From NCBI RefSeq assembly GCF_014898815.1, contig NW_026515521.1:124001-188000 (forward strand): a DNA stretch of 64,000 nucleotides. The letters are read 5' to 3'. The position numbers and the translations under genes were made by a program. The stretch comes from Panonychus citri (lineage: Eukaryota; Arthropoda; Arachnida; Trombidiformes; Tetranychidae). Below, one piece after another: positions 1-8,456 of the stretch (position 1 is its first letter; each line of letters opens with the position of its first letter). A model generated the notes under the pieces. The model did not search any database and was not told where the DNA came from. It was given only the letters and a program-made list of their open reading frames with translations.

Positions 1-2296
1 TTCATAGATAAAACTGAATCATGTTGTCATAATTAATAGATTTTCTGTGAATAAAGTTCAGACATTTAAAACTTTAATTGCTTAAAACAAGTTGGTGACA
101 AATTGTATGATTGCAAATTAATTATTCAGCCAACAACTCAAGTATCATAATAATTAAAATCTACAATCAACAAGTTTCACATTAGCTGATTGTTAATTTT
201 TTGTAACAATCAATCATAATCAGTGTTTCTTTTGCAATTACTTGAATCATCATGATCCTTATTCATATGATATTATTTCAGATAAAGACTGAAATAATTG
301 AGATAATTGTCTGAAATTTGTTAACTATAAAGATTTAATTTAATCCTCATATCTTCTTGAGATACATGATTAAACTACATAATGACCGTGATTAGTTTAA
401 TTAGAAGATACAAAATTAATATTAATTTACTCAATTTGATGTACAAGTCAACAGAATACAGAACAACAATCAGTTGAAATAAATTAATTCTCTGTGAATG
501 ATAATCATGAATAGAGAGAGAGAGAGAGAGAGAGATGGAAAAATTTTATTCCTCTATCATAATCCAATTAGTGATTACATAAAGTAATTAGAATAACTAA
601 CAATTAGAACAATCATCAAACAATATTTGATGACAATTGGATAGTAACTTGAAATTCAACTAATTAACTTAATTAAAACGTTGAAAATAAACTGAGTTTA
701 CCATTAACATTTTATTCACTGATTAGTTTATTTAATCAGAAATAATTTATCAAAGTGTTTACTTGATCAATTTTTTTACTTTAACATTTCCCAATTCAAC
801 CTCAGTCAATTTACTTGATTAAAGGTAATTGTTAATTGTTTAATTAATTGCATTTGGTGAAGGTAAAAAAAAAACTAAATCTTGCAGAGTTCAGCATAGG
901 AAAAGTAAACACTAAACTGAATTGGTAATCATAAAGATACATAACTGTTAATACAGTTGATTATTAATCCTCATAACTAAGGATTTAAATTGTTATCATC
1001 ATCATTATTTAACATGATGATTGAGTTAATTAATGGATTTAGGTTAAAGTAAACTGACAAATACTACGATTTCTGTAGTAATAATAATGACAGCTCATTA
1101 TTTGTTTATCAGATCAAAGATATGATTTAGCTTGAGATCAGCTGATTCAGCTAAACTCAGGAATTAGGGTGAATCATTTGTATTAATATCTCTGTCATTT
1201 TGATAATCATTGAGATCAACTTGTTAACCTAATCTTTCAAATCAATGAACTAATCATAGTTAATTGTGCACAGTGTTAACTTAATGGATTCAACTGATAT
1301 GAAATGTCTTTCATTTGATTGCTATTAGTTTACTTTTTGTTGATTCGATTGTTTATTTTTCCATCATTTTTATTTTGATGACGATTTTTGCTTTGTCAAG
1401 ATTGGATTTTCATTGAGTAGTTGGAGTTTTCCATCTTTCAATCTAATACTTGTATCGCACATACGATAATCATCCTAGTTGTTTATCATTTTTCAGAATG
1501 AAACTTATGCATTATGCAAGAATTATAATCTTAAAGTCACAAGAAAAAGGATGAAGATGATAAAAGATGATGAATATTGTTAAAGGATGAGAAATACATC
1601 AACAATGATAATGTCATATCTATTTGACAAACTTATTGAAGGATTAGAGTAAATTGATGTTGTTCTGTAATATTTTTCTCAATCAAATATCACATATATT
1701 CTGTAGATGTGAGAGAAAATATTGTTTGAGAACTTTTTTTCTTCTCTTTTTTATATTCCTACTCTGATTCTATCATGATTATTTTATAAATTTCTTTCAG
1801 TTTCGTCTACATCTCCTCCTACAACTATTGATATAAATGCTTTGCACTATCTTCACTGTCTTATCATCATCATTTCTAATATCATGCTCATCTTTTTTTC
1901 ATCATCTTCCTCATTGTATACATCTTGAAGATGTATCAACTTTTAGGTTTCCTCTTTTTTTGTTCACAACTTGCCAAGAAATTTCATCTTCCAACTTGAT
2001 ATCTCACCTTATCATCCCCGCTCGCATATAACTTATACAACTATTACTACTTTTTCCCATTGCCAACCTTTCACACTCCCACTCTCTCGTTGCTTCAAAA
2101 CGAAAAGTTTTAAAGTGAAAAAAAACATTCATTTCTATCACCATTTCCATTGCTCTTCTTGTGGGATGAGTTGAAATCAAAAGTTACAATGAAATGATGA
2201 TGGAGATGAAAAAATAACTCATAAAAATGGAAGATGCCAAAAAAATATGACTTATTGTTTGGGAGTGAAAAAGTTTTTAAGTTATTAGTTGAGATG
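1..2296. other. no gene recognised, left flank of LTR element
   Basis: AT-rich sequence with frequent stops in all frames. Short open frames around 1837-2301 have the biased composition of translated TC/CAT-rich DNA and no family resemblance. One GA microsatellite lies at 513-535. It could be intergenic DNA or intron of the plus-strand TMTC3-like gene, whose first exons are not found in the window. Confidence 0.6.
513..535. repeat. (GA)n microsatellite
   Basis: Uninterrupted AG dinucleotide run of about 11 units. Confidence 0.9.
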
Positions 2297-2300
2297 GTCA
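2297..2300. repeat. target site duplication, left (GTCA)
   Basis: GTCA directly precedes the left LTR (TGTGAG...) and recurs directly after the right LTR end (...CCTTCA). It marks the integration site of the 11.2-kb element. Four-base duplications are within the usual 4-6 bp of the family. Confidence 0.8.
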
Positions 2301-3198
2301 TGTGAGTATTTGTTGATTAAGTTGAGGGAGAAATTCTGAGCAACAGAATGAGATAGAGACACAATATCTCTGAGAGATTAACTATAACCAACGGATGGGG
2401 AATCAGGAGATAAATCTGTCACAAATTCAGATTTGTTCCAAGTAATTTCAGGATTATTCTCAATTAGAATATCAATTCTATTGAACAAAGATCACTAAGT
2501 GATGGTTAAAATGAACTGAACTTTATTGAGAACTTAATAGAAACAGAGAAGGTAAATTGAGTTTAACATGGAGATACTTGAACTTAACAGTTGAAGTGAA
2601 GGCATTAAACTGAGGATTAGTTGAAGAGATTACAAAGTAATAAAGAAAACAAAATTGGGGAAGATGATTAATAATCATAATTAGTAATAGTTAAAGGGAA
2701 AAATTTAACGTTTTATCACTTTAGTGATCATCATAGACAAGGATAAGATTAGCAAGTGAACAATACTGTCGCGCCAAAATCATCTTCTTTGTAATGATGA
2801 TGATGATAAGACAAGTTTTAACCTCTGAAAGGTAAAAGGCTTGTTAAAGCTAAAAGGATAAGAAAGGAAGAGAAAGAAAAGAAAATCAAAGTCTTTCTAA
2901 TTTGGCCAAAGTTTTGGTACTTTAAGAAGAGACCATTGAATGGTAATTAACGGAATTTTGGTTAAACTGTTAAACAATTAGATCACTTTAGTGATACAGA
3001 GATTAAGCATAAAAGATTGATTAGCTTAATTAAGCAAAGAGATTAATATGAATAAAATGAAAATTAAAGAAAACTAAGTTTTAGAAAATGGGAAAAGATA
3101 AATGAAGGAATTGAATAAAATTATTCAATAATCAGGGAAAAGATCATCGAAGTGATACAATTGGAGTTCTGATGGATTCCGTGTTTTTATACCCTTCA
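2301..3198 (-). repeat. 3' LTR (898 bp)
   Basis: Nearly identical to 12635-13542. In element orientation it starts TGAAGGGTATAAAAA and ends ...ACTCACA. The TATA-like box is 7 bases from its start (plus-strand 3184-3191), and an AATAAA signal is at plus-strand 2522-2527. It contains several inverted repeats of the form ATCACT-n-AGTGAT (2491-2503, 2715-2728, 2982-2995; a decayed one at 3143-3156). The stop codon of the last ORF overlaps its first three bases. Confidence 0.95.
2522..2527 (-). terminator. AATAAA polyadenylation signal in 3' LTR
   Basis: TTTATT on the plus strand, AATAAA in element sense, about 220 bases before the LTR end. It is the best candidate for 3' end formation of the element RNA. 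The same signal is in the other LTR at 12853-12858. Confidence 0.5.
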
Positions 3199-4428
3199 GT
3201 TCCCCGGTTTTTGATGAAGATAGTTCATTAGAACTCGACTTTGGATCCTTCGAGGGCTTTGGGAAACTTCTTGGTTATTAGAACTCTGAGAGTTAATAAT
3301 AGTATCAGGATCGGGTATTGGTGATGAACGGACTGAGTTAGGTGGAGATTGAGTAGGAACATAATGTTCATTGTCAGGTGGATTACCAAAGGTAAATGGA
3401 GGAGGTGAATTTTTATGATCAGATTGAGAAGATTTTGACTTCTCAGATGAATGGGAATTAGAAGTGGTTGATGATGATGAAGATGATGAAGATGATGAAG
3501 ATTTGGAGCCTGAGGCTCTTTTATCATTGAATGATTTGGGTGATGATGGTGGTGGTGATTTGATTGGTGTAACTTGGACAGAATTGAGTGGGAAATCCGG
3601 AGTGGATGAGGTTGATTGTGTTGGAGTAACACACATGTAATCACTATATTCAGGAATAGTTTCATGATGGTGGAAATAAGACCAATTTCTCGGCCAATGA
3701 GCCTTTTTAGCGACAACCAAAGCAGAAAACTTTTCATGAAGTTGCGATATTTTCTTGTTTCGAACATATCGATTCAGTGATTGATTGTGGATTCCTTGTC
3801 CGGTGGCAGTTACTTTTATTTCTATCTCTTGCCAGAATCCCATATAAAGTCTCATGGAGGTAATTGATTCAATGACAGGGGAATGAGCTTTAGCAGGAAT
3901 AGCATATCCAGAGAAAACTAGGAAAGAGATAAGAGAGAGAGAAGCAGGGGAATTTCTATAAGGAGAGAAATAGATTGTGACATCTCTTAATTTAGATCTG
4001 AGTCCATCTATTTCACATGAGGAAAAATCAAGTGACTTGAATAAGTTGATTAATCCAGAGCCAATGATATATTTAGCTGAGGCTAAATAGGTGATAACTT
4101 GATCTCGAACATGGGAAAAGTTTTTTCCAAACTTAATATCGCTCATGGTAAGTCCATGATAACGAGTATCCATATAATTGACTGCACGATAATTGACCAA
4201 GGTTTCATAAACGACTTGACATTGTCCATCGACAATTACAATCCATACTGGATGTGGGGCCAAAACACGATCACCATTTTGAGTTGTTTTCGTGATACGA
4301 ACGTAAGCAGCGTGGATAGAATAGGTGTTCATTTTATCAGGATGTTCGGTAATATTTTGATTAATCAATTTTTGATGAGATGGTTTGAGTTGTTCTAATT
4401 CAGTCTTAACAATATCATTAAAGACCAT
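3196..4428 (-). CDS. retrotransposon accessory ORF: degenerate DEDDh exonuclease-like protein (410 aa)
   Basis: Seen: residues about 35-205 follow the ISG20/REXO4 exonuclease pattern. A strand VWIVIVDGQCQVVYETLV is followed by TRYHGLT (88-94, compare family TRxSGIT), a helix, then IIGSGLINLFKSL (121-133, family ILVGHxLxNDLKxL), LRDV (147-150, family IRDT), SLSLISFL, and H182...E187...MRLY (family HxxxxDAxxxMRLY). Missing: the first D-x-E (H39-A40-A41 there) and the second Asp (L129); the last Asp is Glu187. Asp149 and His182 remain. A catalytically dead fold is therefore likely. Residues about 270-410 are a Ser/Pro-rich tail with a poly-Ser run. The ATG overlaps the end of the zinc-finger ORF by 11 bases, and the TGA stop is the first three bases of the 3' LTR. 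The fold assignment is from motif reading only. Role is unknown; RNA binding or a matrix/env-replacement role is conceivable. Confidence 0.7.
   Translation of the reverse strand: MVFNDIVKTELEQLKPSHQKLINQNITEHPDKMNTYSIHAAYVRITKTTQNGDRVLAPHPVWIVIVDGQCQVVYETLVNYRAVNYMDTRYHGLTMSDIKFGKNFSHVRDQVITYLASAKYIIGSGLINLFKSLDFSSCEIDGLRSKLRDVTIYFSPYRNSPASLSLISFLVFSGYAIPAKAHSPVIESITSMRLYMGFWQEIEIKVTATGQGIHNQSLNRYVRNKKISQLHEKFSALVVAKKAHWPRNWSYFHHHETIPEYSDYMCVTPTQSTSSTPDFPLNSVQVTPIKSPPPSSPKSFNDKRASGSKSSSSSSSSSSSTTSNSHSSEKSKSSQSDHKNSPPPFTFGNPPDNEHYVPTQSPPNSVRSSPIPDPDTIINSQSSNNQEVSQSPRRIQSRVLMNYLHQKPGN
3199..3213 (-). other. polypurine tract region
   Basis: In element sense the bases just before the 3' LTR read CAAAAACCGGGGAAC, a purine-rich stretch in the position where plus-strand DNA priming begins. 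It is interrupted by a CC, so the functional core may be only the GGGGAA part. It also encodes the last residues (QKPGN) of the final ORF. Confidence 0.55.
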
Positions 4429-6241
4429 TGTGGCTTTTGTCGCCTATTAGAACGGTAAGAGAGTTTATGTTGATCAGTTGTTGTTGTAACTTTTCAGTTT
4501 CATGAAATTCAATGAGAGAATAAGGGAACCAATTGTTGATATTTTCACGAACAACTTTTTGATCATCAGGATTCAATCGGGATAAGGGATTGATTTTAGT
4601 AAATGGGTTAACGGGATGCCCAGCATCAGGTGAAGAGGTAATTCGATCTTTAGGTAAATCTAATAAAATTTGTCCTTCGGAATATTTGATCCATTCTTCG
4701 CTATCAGCGAGTAAATAATGAGGAACTTTGTCCCTAAAGTTGCACCATTTAATGGTATGAGGACGAGAGGGAGCGGGATCGCAGGAAACAGCGGGTGGAA
4801 ATCCAATTTGTCTCAGAAAATCTTCTTCTTCAGCCAAAGGTGTAGTAGGATCGAATGCCTTATGATATGAAGTCCAAAAACCAGATTTCAAATTTGCATG
4901 AGAGCGAATAGCTGAACGAGAAAGATGAGGATCCTCAGGATTATTTTCTCTATTGTAGAGTAAGCAGGCAAACAATTCGAACTTTTGCTGAAAGTTAAAT
5001 TCATGAGTCGAATAGGTAATTCGTGGTTGAGGAGCTGAACGAATGTGTTGAGGGATAAAATTCATCAGGCGCTTTGGAGCGATGGCTGATAAGCGTTCAA
5101 CATTAGAACCTTTTTTGAACCAGTCGATTGAATCGAGATCGATTTCCTCACGGAATAAACCAAGTCTACACTCTTTCTCATGTTGAGCCAATAGATTCGG
5201 ACTGAAGTAATTGAGACACAAAGTGTAGCGACACATAAACTTACAGTTTCGATAGTTGATATAATTTTCACAATAAGAAACTTTTTCAAAAGTTGGATAA
5301 TCATCCAGAGCAGCAAAGGTTTTGATACAGTTCGGGTAAAAGCAAATGAATTTGTTTGATTGCAGAATCGGACTCAATTTCAGGATTTGGATTAATTGTT
5401 GAGTAAAAAGAGCACAATTTGAACAATACCAATTTTGACATGAACTGCATTCAACTGGACTTAACACTATGTGTTCACAGAACAGACAACGAATTTGGTT
5501 GCTAAATTCATCAAGTTTTTCGTGCATAACAGAGGCTTTAGATATTCCTTTAGGAATCTTAGGAATAGGAATTGAATAAATAGATTGATTTTGATAGAGA
5601 TTCAGAAAGATTTTTTCTCTAATAACTTTCTCATATTGAGAGTAAATGATTTTAAAACCTGAAGCCTTAATGGCGACTAATTGTTTGATTCGTTTGTATG
5701 AGTCGATTGATAAATGAGATGGAAGTTCACAGAGTGGAAGTGGAGCAGGAATAACATAAGGTTCACCAGGAAATTCGCCTGGTTTTGGGTATCGATTTGG
5801 ATAATTAGTTGATTCCAATTCTTGAGAAAAACGAACGTGTTTTTGAGTCTCCATATCTGAGATATTTGGTCTTCTTAATTTCAAAGTAGATGAGTTGGAA
5901 TCTAAAGATTCAATTGATGATGATCTCTTAAGAGATGAATTAACATGAACTTCGGTAGAAGTGAAAGAAACAGTCTTGAGAAGAGAATCTTTTTGATTCT
6001 TAGTAGAATTTGAAACACACGGAGAATTAGATCGAGAATCGATATTATAACAAGGATAAGTTTTCGTCGGTGGTTTAGCGTATCGACCAGGGTAATACAC
6101 AATTGAATGTTCTGATTCAGAGTCAGAGGGATAATCACAATCAAAGTTAACTTGAGAGTTGGAACCAGAGGTTGAGGGAAGATCTCCAAGAGATAAATTA
6201 ACACTGGATAGTAACTCGGATGAGCTGTTGTTTTTATCCAT
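4418..6241 (-). CDS. retrotransposon accessory ORF: RING/TRAF-like zinc-finger protein (607 aa)
   Basis: Reading from the ATG at 6241, the N-terminal third is Ser/Asn-rich and contains two related motifs, PGRYAKPP and PNRYPKPGEF. Around residues 250-275 lies CLFC-x9-C-x2-CQNWYC-x2-C, a RING-like array in which the usual His of CGHxFC is Asn, followed by CFYPNC. Then comes NCKFMCRYTLCLNYFSPN with LLAQHEKEC, which resembles TRAF/SIAH-type zinc fingers (C...C...F...L..H...C). The C-terminal 200 residues are unrecognised. Such proteins are usually E3 ubiquitin ligases or adaptors; that activity is inferred. The frame is open upstream into integrase with no stop, so it may be a pol extension, or may start at this Met from a spliced subgenomic RNA, as env does in gypsy. 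The downstream ORF overlaps its stop. The lost ring histidine makes ligase activity uncertain. Confidence 0.65.
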   Translation of the reverse strand: MDKNNSSSELLSSVNLSLGDLPSTSGSNSQVNFDCDYPSDSESEHSIVYYPGRYAKPPTKTYPCYNIDSRSNSPCVSNSTKNQKDSLLKTVSFTSTEVHVNSSLKRSSSIESLDSNSSTLKLRRPNISDMETQKHVRFSQELESTNYPNRYPKPGEFPGEPYVIPAPLPLCELPSHLSIDSYKRIKQLVAIKASGFKIIYSQYEKVIREKIFLNLYQNQSIYSIPIPKIPKGISKASVMHEKLDEFSNQIRCLFCEHIVLSPVECSSCQNWYCSNCALFTQQLIQILKLSPILQSNKFICFYPNCIKTFAALDDYPTFEKVSYCENYINYRNCKFMCRYTLCLNYFSPNLLAQHEKECRLGLFREEIDLDSIDWFKKGSNVERLSAIAPKRLMNFIPQHIRSAPQPRITYSTHEFNFQQKFELFACLLYNRENNPEDPHLSRSAIRSHANLKSGFWTSYHKAFDPTTPLAEEEDFLRQIGFPPAVSCDPAPSRPHTIKWCNFRDKVPHYLLADSEEWIKYSEGQILLDLPKDRITSSPDAGHPVNPFTKINPLSRLNPDDQKVVRENINNWFPYSLIEFHETEKLQQQLININSLTVLIGDKSHNGL

Positions 6242-8335
6242 TAATTTAGCTTTTTTAATTAAGATAATTAAAACAAAGAGATGACTAATTGTGAGCTTAT
6301 TAAAGCGTTGAGGATGATTAGTCACTAAGAAAATAGTAGAGCTATAGAGATCCAAAATGGAGGATGAACAAGGTGAATAGAGAGTAAGATAGCTTAAGCT
6401 ATTTGAGTCAATTTGGAGATTGAGACGAAAATAAAAACTAATATTTATATAACTAGAGTTATCAACTTTTCGGAGAACAATTTTGAAATTGAATTTAACT
6501 GAAATTCTGTAGAATTCTGAGTAGATTTGAGAGAGAATAAGAATTGTGAGAGATTGATAATCAATGTTAACCACAAAAAGACAAAGGGTTAAGTGGGAAA
6601 CAAAGGAAAGTGAAAGCGGGAACGAAGCTAATGAAGCGACACCAATGTCTTTAAACTGATTTACCTTTAAAGGTGACAAGTGGTGACAGTTTAACAGTTG
6701 TGGCGACAATTTAAAAAGATGATTAAAGTCATTTAGATAACTAAAGTTATAAAAATTTTCAATTCTAATTGAATTCAATTGAATAAAATCATTTTCTTCG
6801 TGGGGAAGATTAATAAGATACAAAATGTATACGTTTTTGTTTTTCAATTGCAAGCGAGTTAAAGGTTTATCATGATTATGATCAATTACTTTTGATTGTT
6901 GAACAATTTGTTTATCAGCTGACTGATATTTGCGTTTAGTTTTGACATTCGTTAAGTTTGAATTATCATTTAAATGATCGAGATCAGTAACTGATTGATT
7001 AATTTTTTCTTCTTGGTCAGTTGATATTGAACTTTCAAGGTAATTGGAAGCATTTAGAGTAAGACTTTCATTCAAAGTTTTTCTTGTAAGGGAGAAATTG
7101 TCAGAATAAGTTTTTGGTTGTAAAGTTTCAAGATTTTGATTTTGAATTGAATTTTCAACTTCTAAGTTTTCATTATCACAAAGTGATTGTAAGTGTTTAT
7201 CAGCTAATTGTCTAACTTCAGGAGTATTGAAATTTTCAGATTCTAAATATGAATCAGGATTGAAGTAATTATCTCTAAGAGATTCCATTTCTTTAGAAAT
7301 TTTTCCTTTGTATCGTTTAGTATTGGAAACATTAGCACTGAATAAACCTAAATCATCGATATCGAGTAAAAGTAATGAACCTTTTTTGATTCCACAGACC
7401 AAATGTGGTCCATGATATTTAACTCTGAGCTTTTTTGAGATCGATGAATCGATAGATGAATTTTTCACCCAAACAAAATCTTGTAACTTATAAGGGGATT
7501 GTTGATGGAGTTGCTTTGTACGATTGATTTGGTACAATTGTTGAGATTTAAGACGAGCAAATGACAATTTTCTTGCTTGTGAAACGGTGATTGATTGAAT
7601 GTGATTTATCATTAAGTGATTATCAATGGGTTTATTTGGTTCTCTACCAAATACAAGAAAATAGGGACTGAATCGGGTAATTTTATGGATTGACGAGTTT
7701 ATAGCGTAAATGGAAGCTTCAAGAGCGAGTTTAAGATTTTTAGTACCATTTTCAATGACATAAGTTCGAAGCCTTTCAGCAATATTTCTATTACATCGTT
7801 CAACGATACCTTGTGATTGAGGGTGGTAAGGATTAGATACATCATGGTTTATACCATTTTTCTTGAGAAATTCTTGTACAGAATCAGATAGAAAATTAGT
7901 ACCTTGATCAGTTTGTATAACTGAAGGATAACCAAAGAGGTTAAAGAATTGAGTGAGAAAGTTAATAACGGTACTTGAGGTTTGATTATTTGTTAGTTTA
8001 GCATAAACGTAGCGAGATAAAACGTCAACCAATACGATTATGTATTTCTTACTGTTGTGAATAGTAATCGGACCTTGAACGTCCAGTTCGAAACGTTCGA
8101 AAATTTCTTTGGGAATAGGTTTAGCTGCGGGGTCAATGTAAATTACATTTGATGGCTTAGCAATCGAGCAGGTTACACAAGAATCACATAACTTTTTTAC
8201 TTCTTCATACAAGTATTTGCACCAAAATCGTCTAGCGATATTCAAGTACGTTTTCTCTGTGGCGAAATGACCACCGAGAGTTGATTGATGTTCTTGTTCA
8301 AAAATATCTTTCAAGATAATTGGATCGATTACCAA
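4418..8335 (-). CDS. pol: pol, integrase portion (open frame runs on into the zinc-finger ORF)
   Basis: The frame is open from 8467; the first Met is at 8335. Residue numbers count from that Met. Zinc-binding N-terminus: H16, H23, C50, C53. Catalytic core: D85 (LDVQGPI), D143 (QTDQGTNF), E179 (GIVER), with D-35-E spacing. A GPY/F-like module (KYHGPHLVCGIKKGSLLLL) follows near residue 310, ending about residue 370. Then comes an Asn/Ser-rich linker, a hydrophobic low-quality stretch (plus-strand about 6242-6850) and the 607-residue zinc-finger protein, all without a stop (1305 codons in total). Integrase inserts the cDNA into host chromatin. It is +1 relative to the RT-RNase H frame: the RT frame stops at 8457-8459 right after an A run, and the two frames overlap by about 11 bases. 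In most Ty3/gypsy elements they are one ORF, so the break may be a one-base indel. Confidence 0.9.
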   Translation of the reverse strand: MVIDPIILKDIFEQEHQSTLGGHFATEKTYLNIARRFWCKYLYEEVKKLCDSCVTCSIAKPSNVIYIDPAAKPIPKEIFERFELDVQGPITIHNSKKYIIVLVDVLSRYVYAKLTNNQTSSTVINFLTQFFNLFGYPSVIQTDQGTNFLSDSVQEFLKKNGINHDVSNPYHPQSQGIVERCNRNIAERLRTYVIENGTKNLKLALEASIYAINSSIHKITRFSPYFLVFGREPNKPIDNHLMINHIQSITVSQARKLSFARLKSQQLYQINRTKQLHQQSPYKLQDFVWVKNSSIDSSISKKLRVKYHGPHLVCGIKKGSLLLLDIDDLGLFSANVSNTKRYKGKISKEMESLRDNYFNPDSYLESENFNTPEVRQLADKHLQSLCDNENLEVENSIQNQNLETLQPKTYSDNFSLTRKTLNESLTLNASNYLESSISTDQEEKINQSVTDLDHLNDNSNLTNVKTKRKYQSADKQIVQQSKVIDHNHDKPLTRLQLKNKNVYILYLINLPHEENDFIQLNSIRIENFYNFSYLNDFNHLFKLSPQLLNCHHLSPLKVNQFKDIGVASLASFPLSLSFVSHLTLCLFVVNIDYQSLTILILSQIYSEFYRISVKFNFKIVLRKVDNSSYINISFYFRLNLQIDSNSLSYLTLYSPCSSSILDLYSSTIFLVTNHPQRFNKLTISHLFVLIILIKKAKLMDKNNSSSELLSSVNLSLGDLPSTSGSNSQVNFDCDYPSDSESEHSIVYYPGRYAKPPTKTYPCYNIDSRSNSPCVSNSTKNQKDSLLKTVSFTSTEVHVNSSLKRSSSIESLDSNSSTLKLRRPNISDMETQKHVRFSQELESTNYPNRYPKPGEFPGEPYVIPAPLPLCELPSHLSIDSYKRIKQLVAIKASGFKIIYSQYEKVIREKIFLNLYQNQSIYSIPIPKIPKGISKASVMHEKLDEFSNQIRCLFCEHIVLSPVECSSCQNWYCSNCALFTQQLIQILKLSPILQSNKFICFYPNCIKTFAALDDYPTFEKVSYCENYINYRNCKFMCRYTLCLNYFSPNLLAQHEKECRLGLFREEIDLDSIDWFKKGSNVERLSAIAPKRLMNFIPQHIRSAPQPRITYSTHEFNFQQKFELFACLLYNRENNPEDPHLSRSAIRSHANLKSGFWTSYHKAFDPTTPLAEEEDFLRQIGFPPAVSCDPAPSRPHTIKWCNFRDKVPHYLLADSEEWIKYSEGQILLDLPKDRITSSPDAGHPVNPFTKINPLSRLNPDDQKVVRENINNWFPYSLIEFHETEKLQQQLININSLTVLIGDKSHNGL
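6242..6850 (-). other. open spacer between integrase and zinc-finger ORF
   Basis: This stretch has no stop in the integrase frame, but its translation is rich in Leu, Ile, Ser, Asn and Phe and looks like translated AT-rich noncoding DNA, unlike the flanking domains. It precedes the Met (6241) of the zinc-finger protein. In gypsy-type elements this is where a splice acceptor for a subgenomic RNA sits. Pyrimidine-rich segments ending in TTTCAG-like words occur on the minus strand near 6490-6510. Leader, intron and remnant of a lost ORF are all possible. Confidence 0.4.
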
Positions 8336-8456
8336 ACGTGAACCAAATGGAGTTCTAATATCTTTTCGATAAAGTAGATTGTCTTTGAGAATGTATCTTC
8401 GAGCAGCAATTGAATTAGGATTTGAAAGTTGTTGAATTATATCTTGGATATCAGAA

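Noticed and set aside
3228..3767. 179-codon His/Leu-rich minus-strand ORF
   Set aside because: Alternative-frame shadow of the Ser/Pro-rich tail of the exonuclease-like ORF.
4418..6241. Reading the post-integrase ORF as an env gene
   Set aside because: No signal peptide, furin site, fusion peptide or C-terminal membrane anchor. Cys/His spacing is that of zinc fingers instead.
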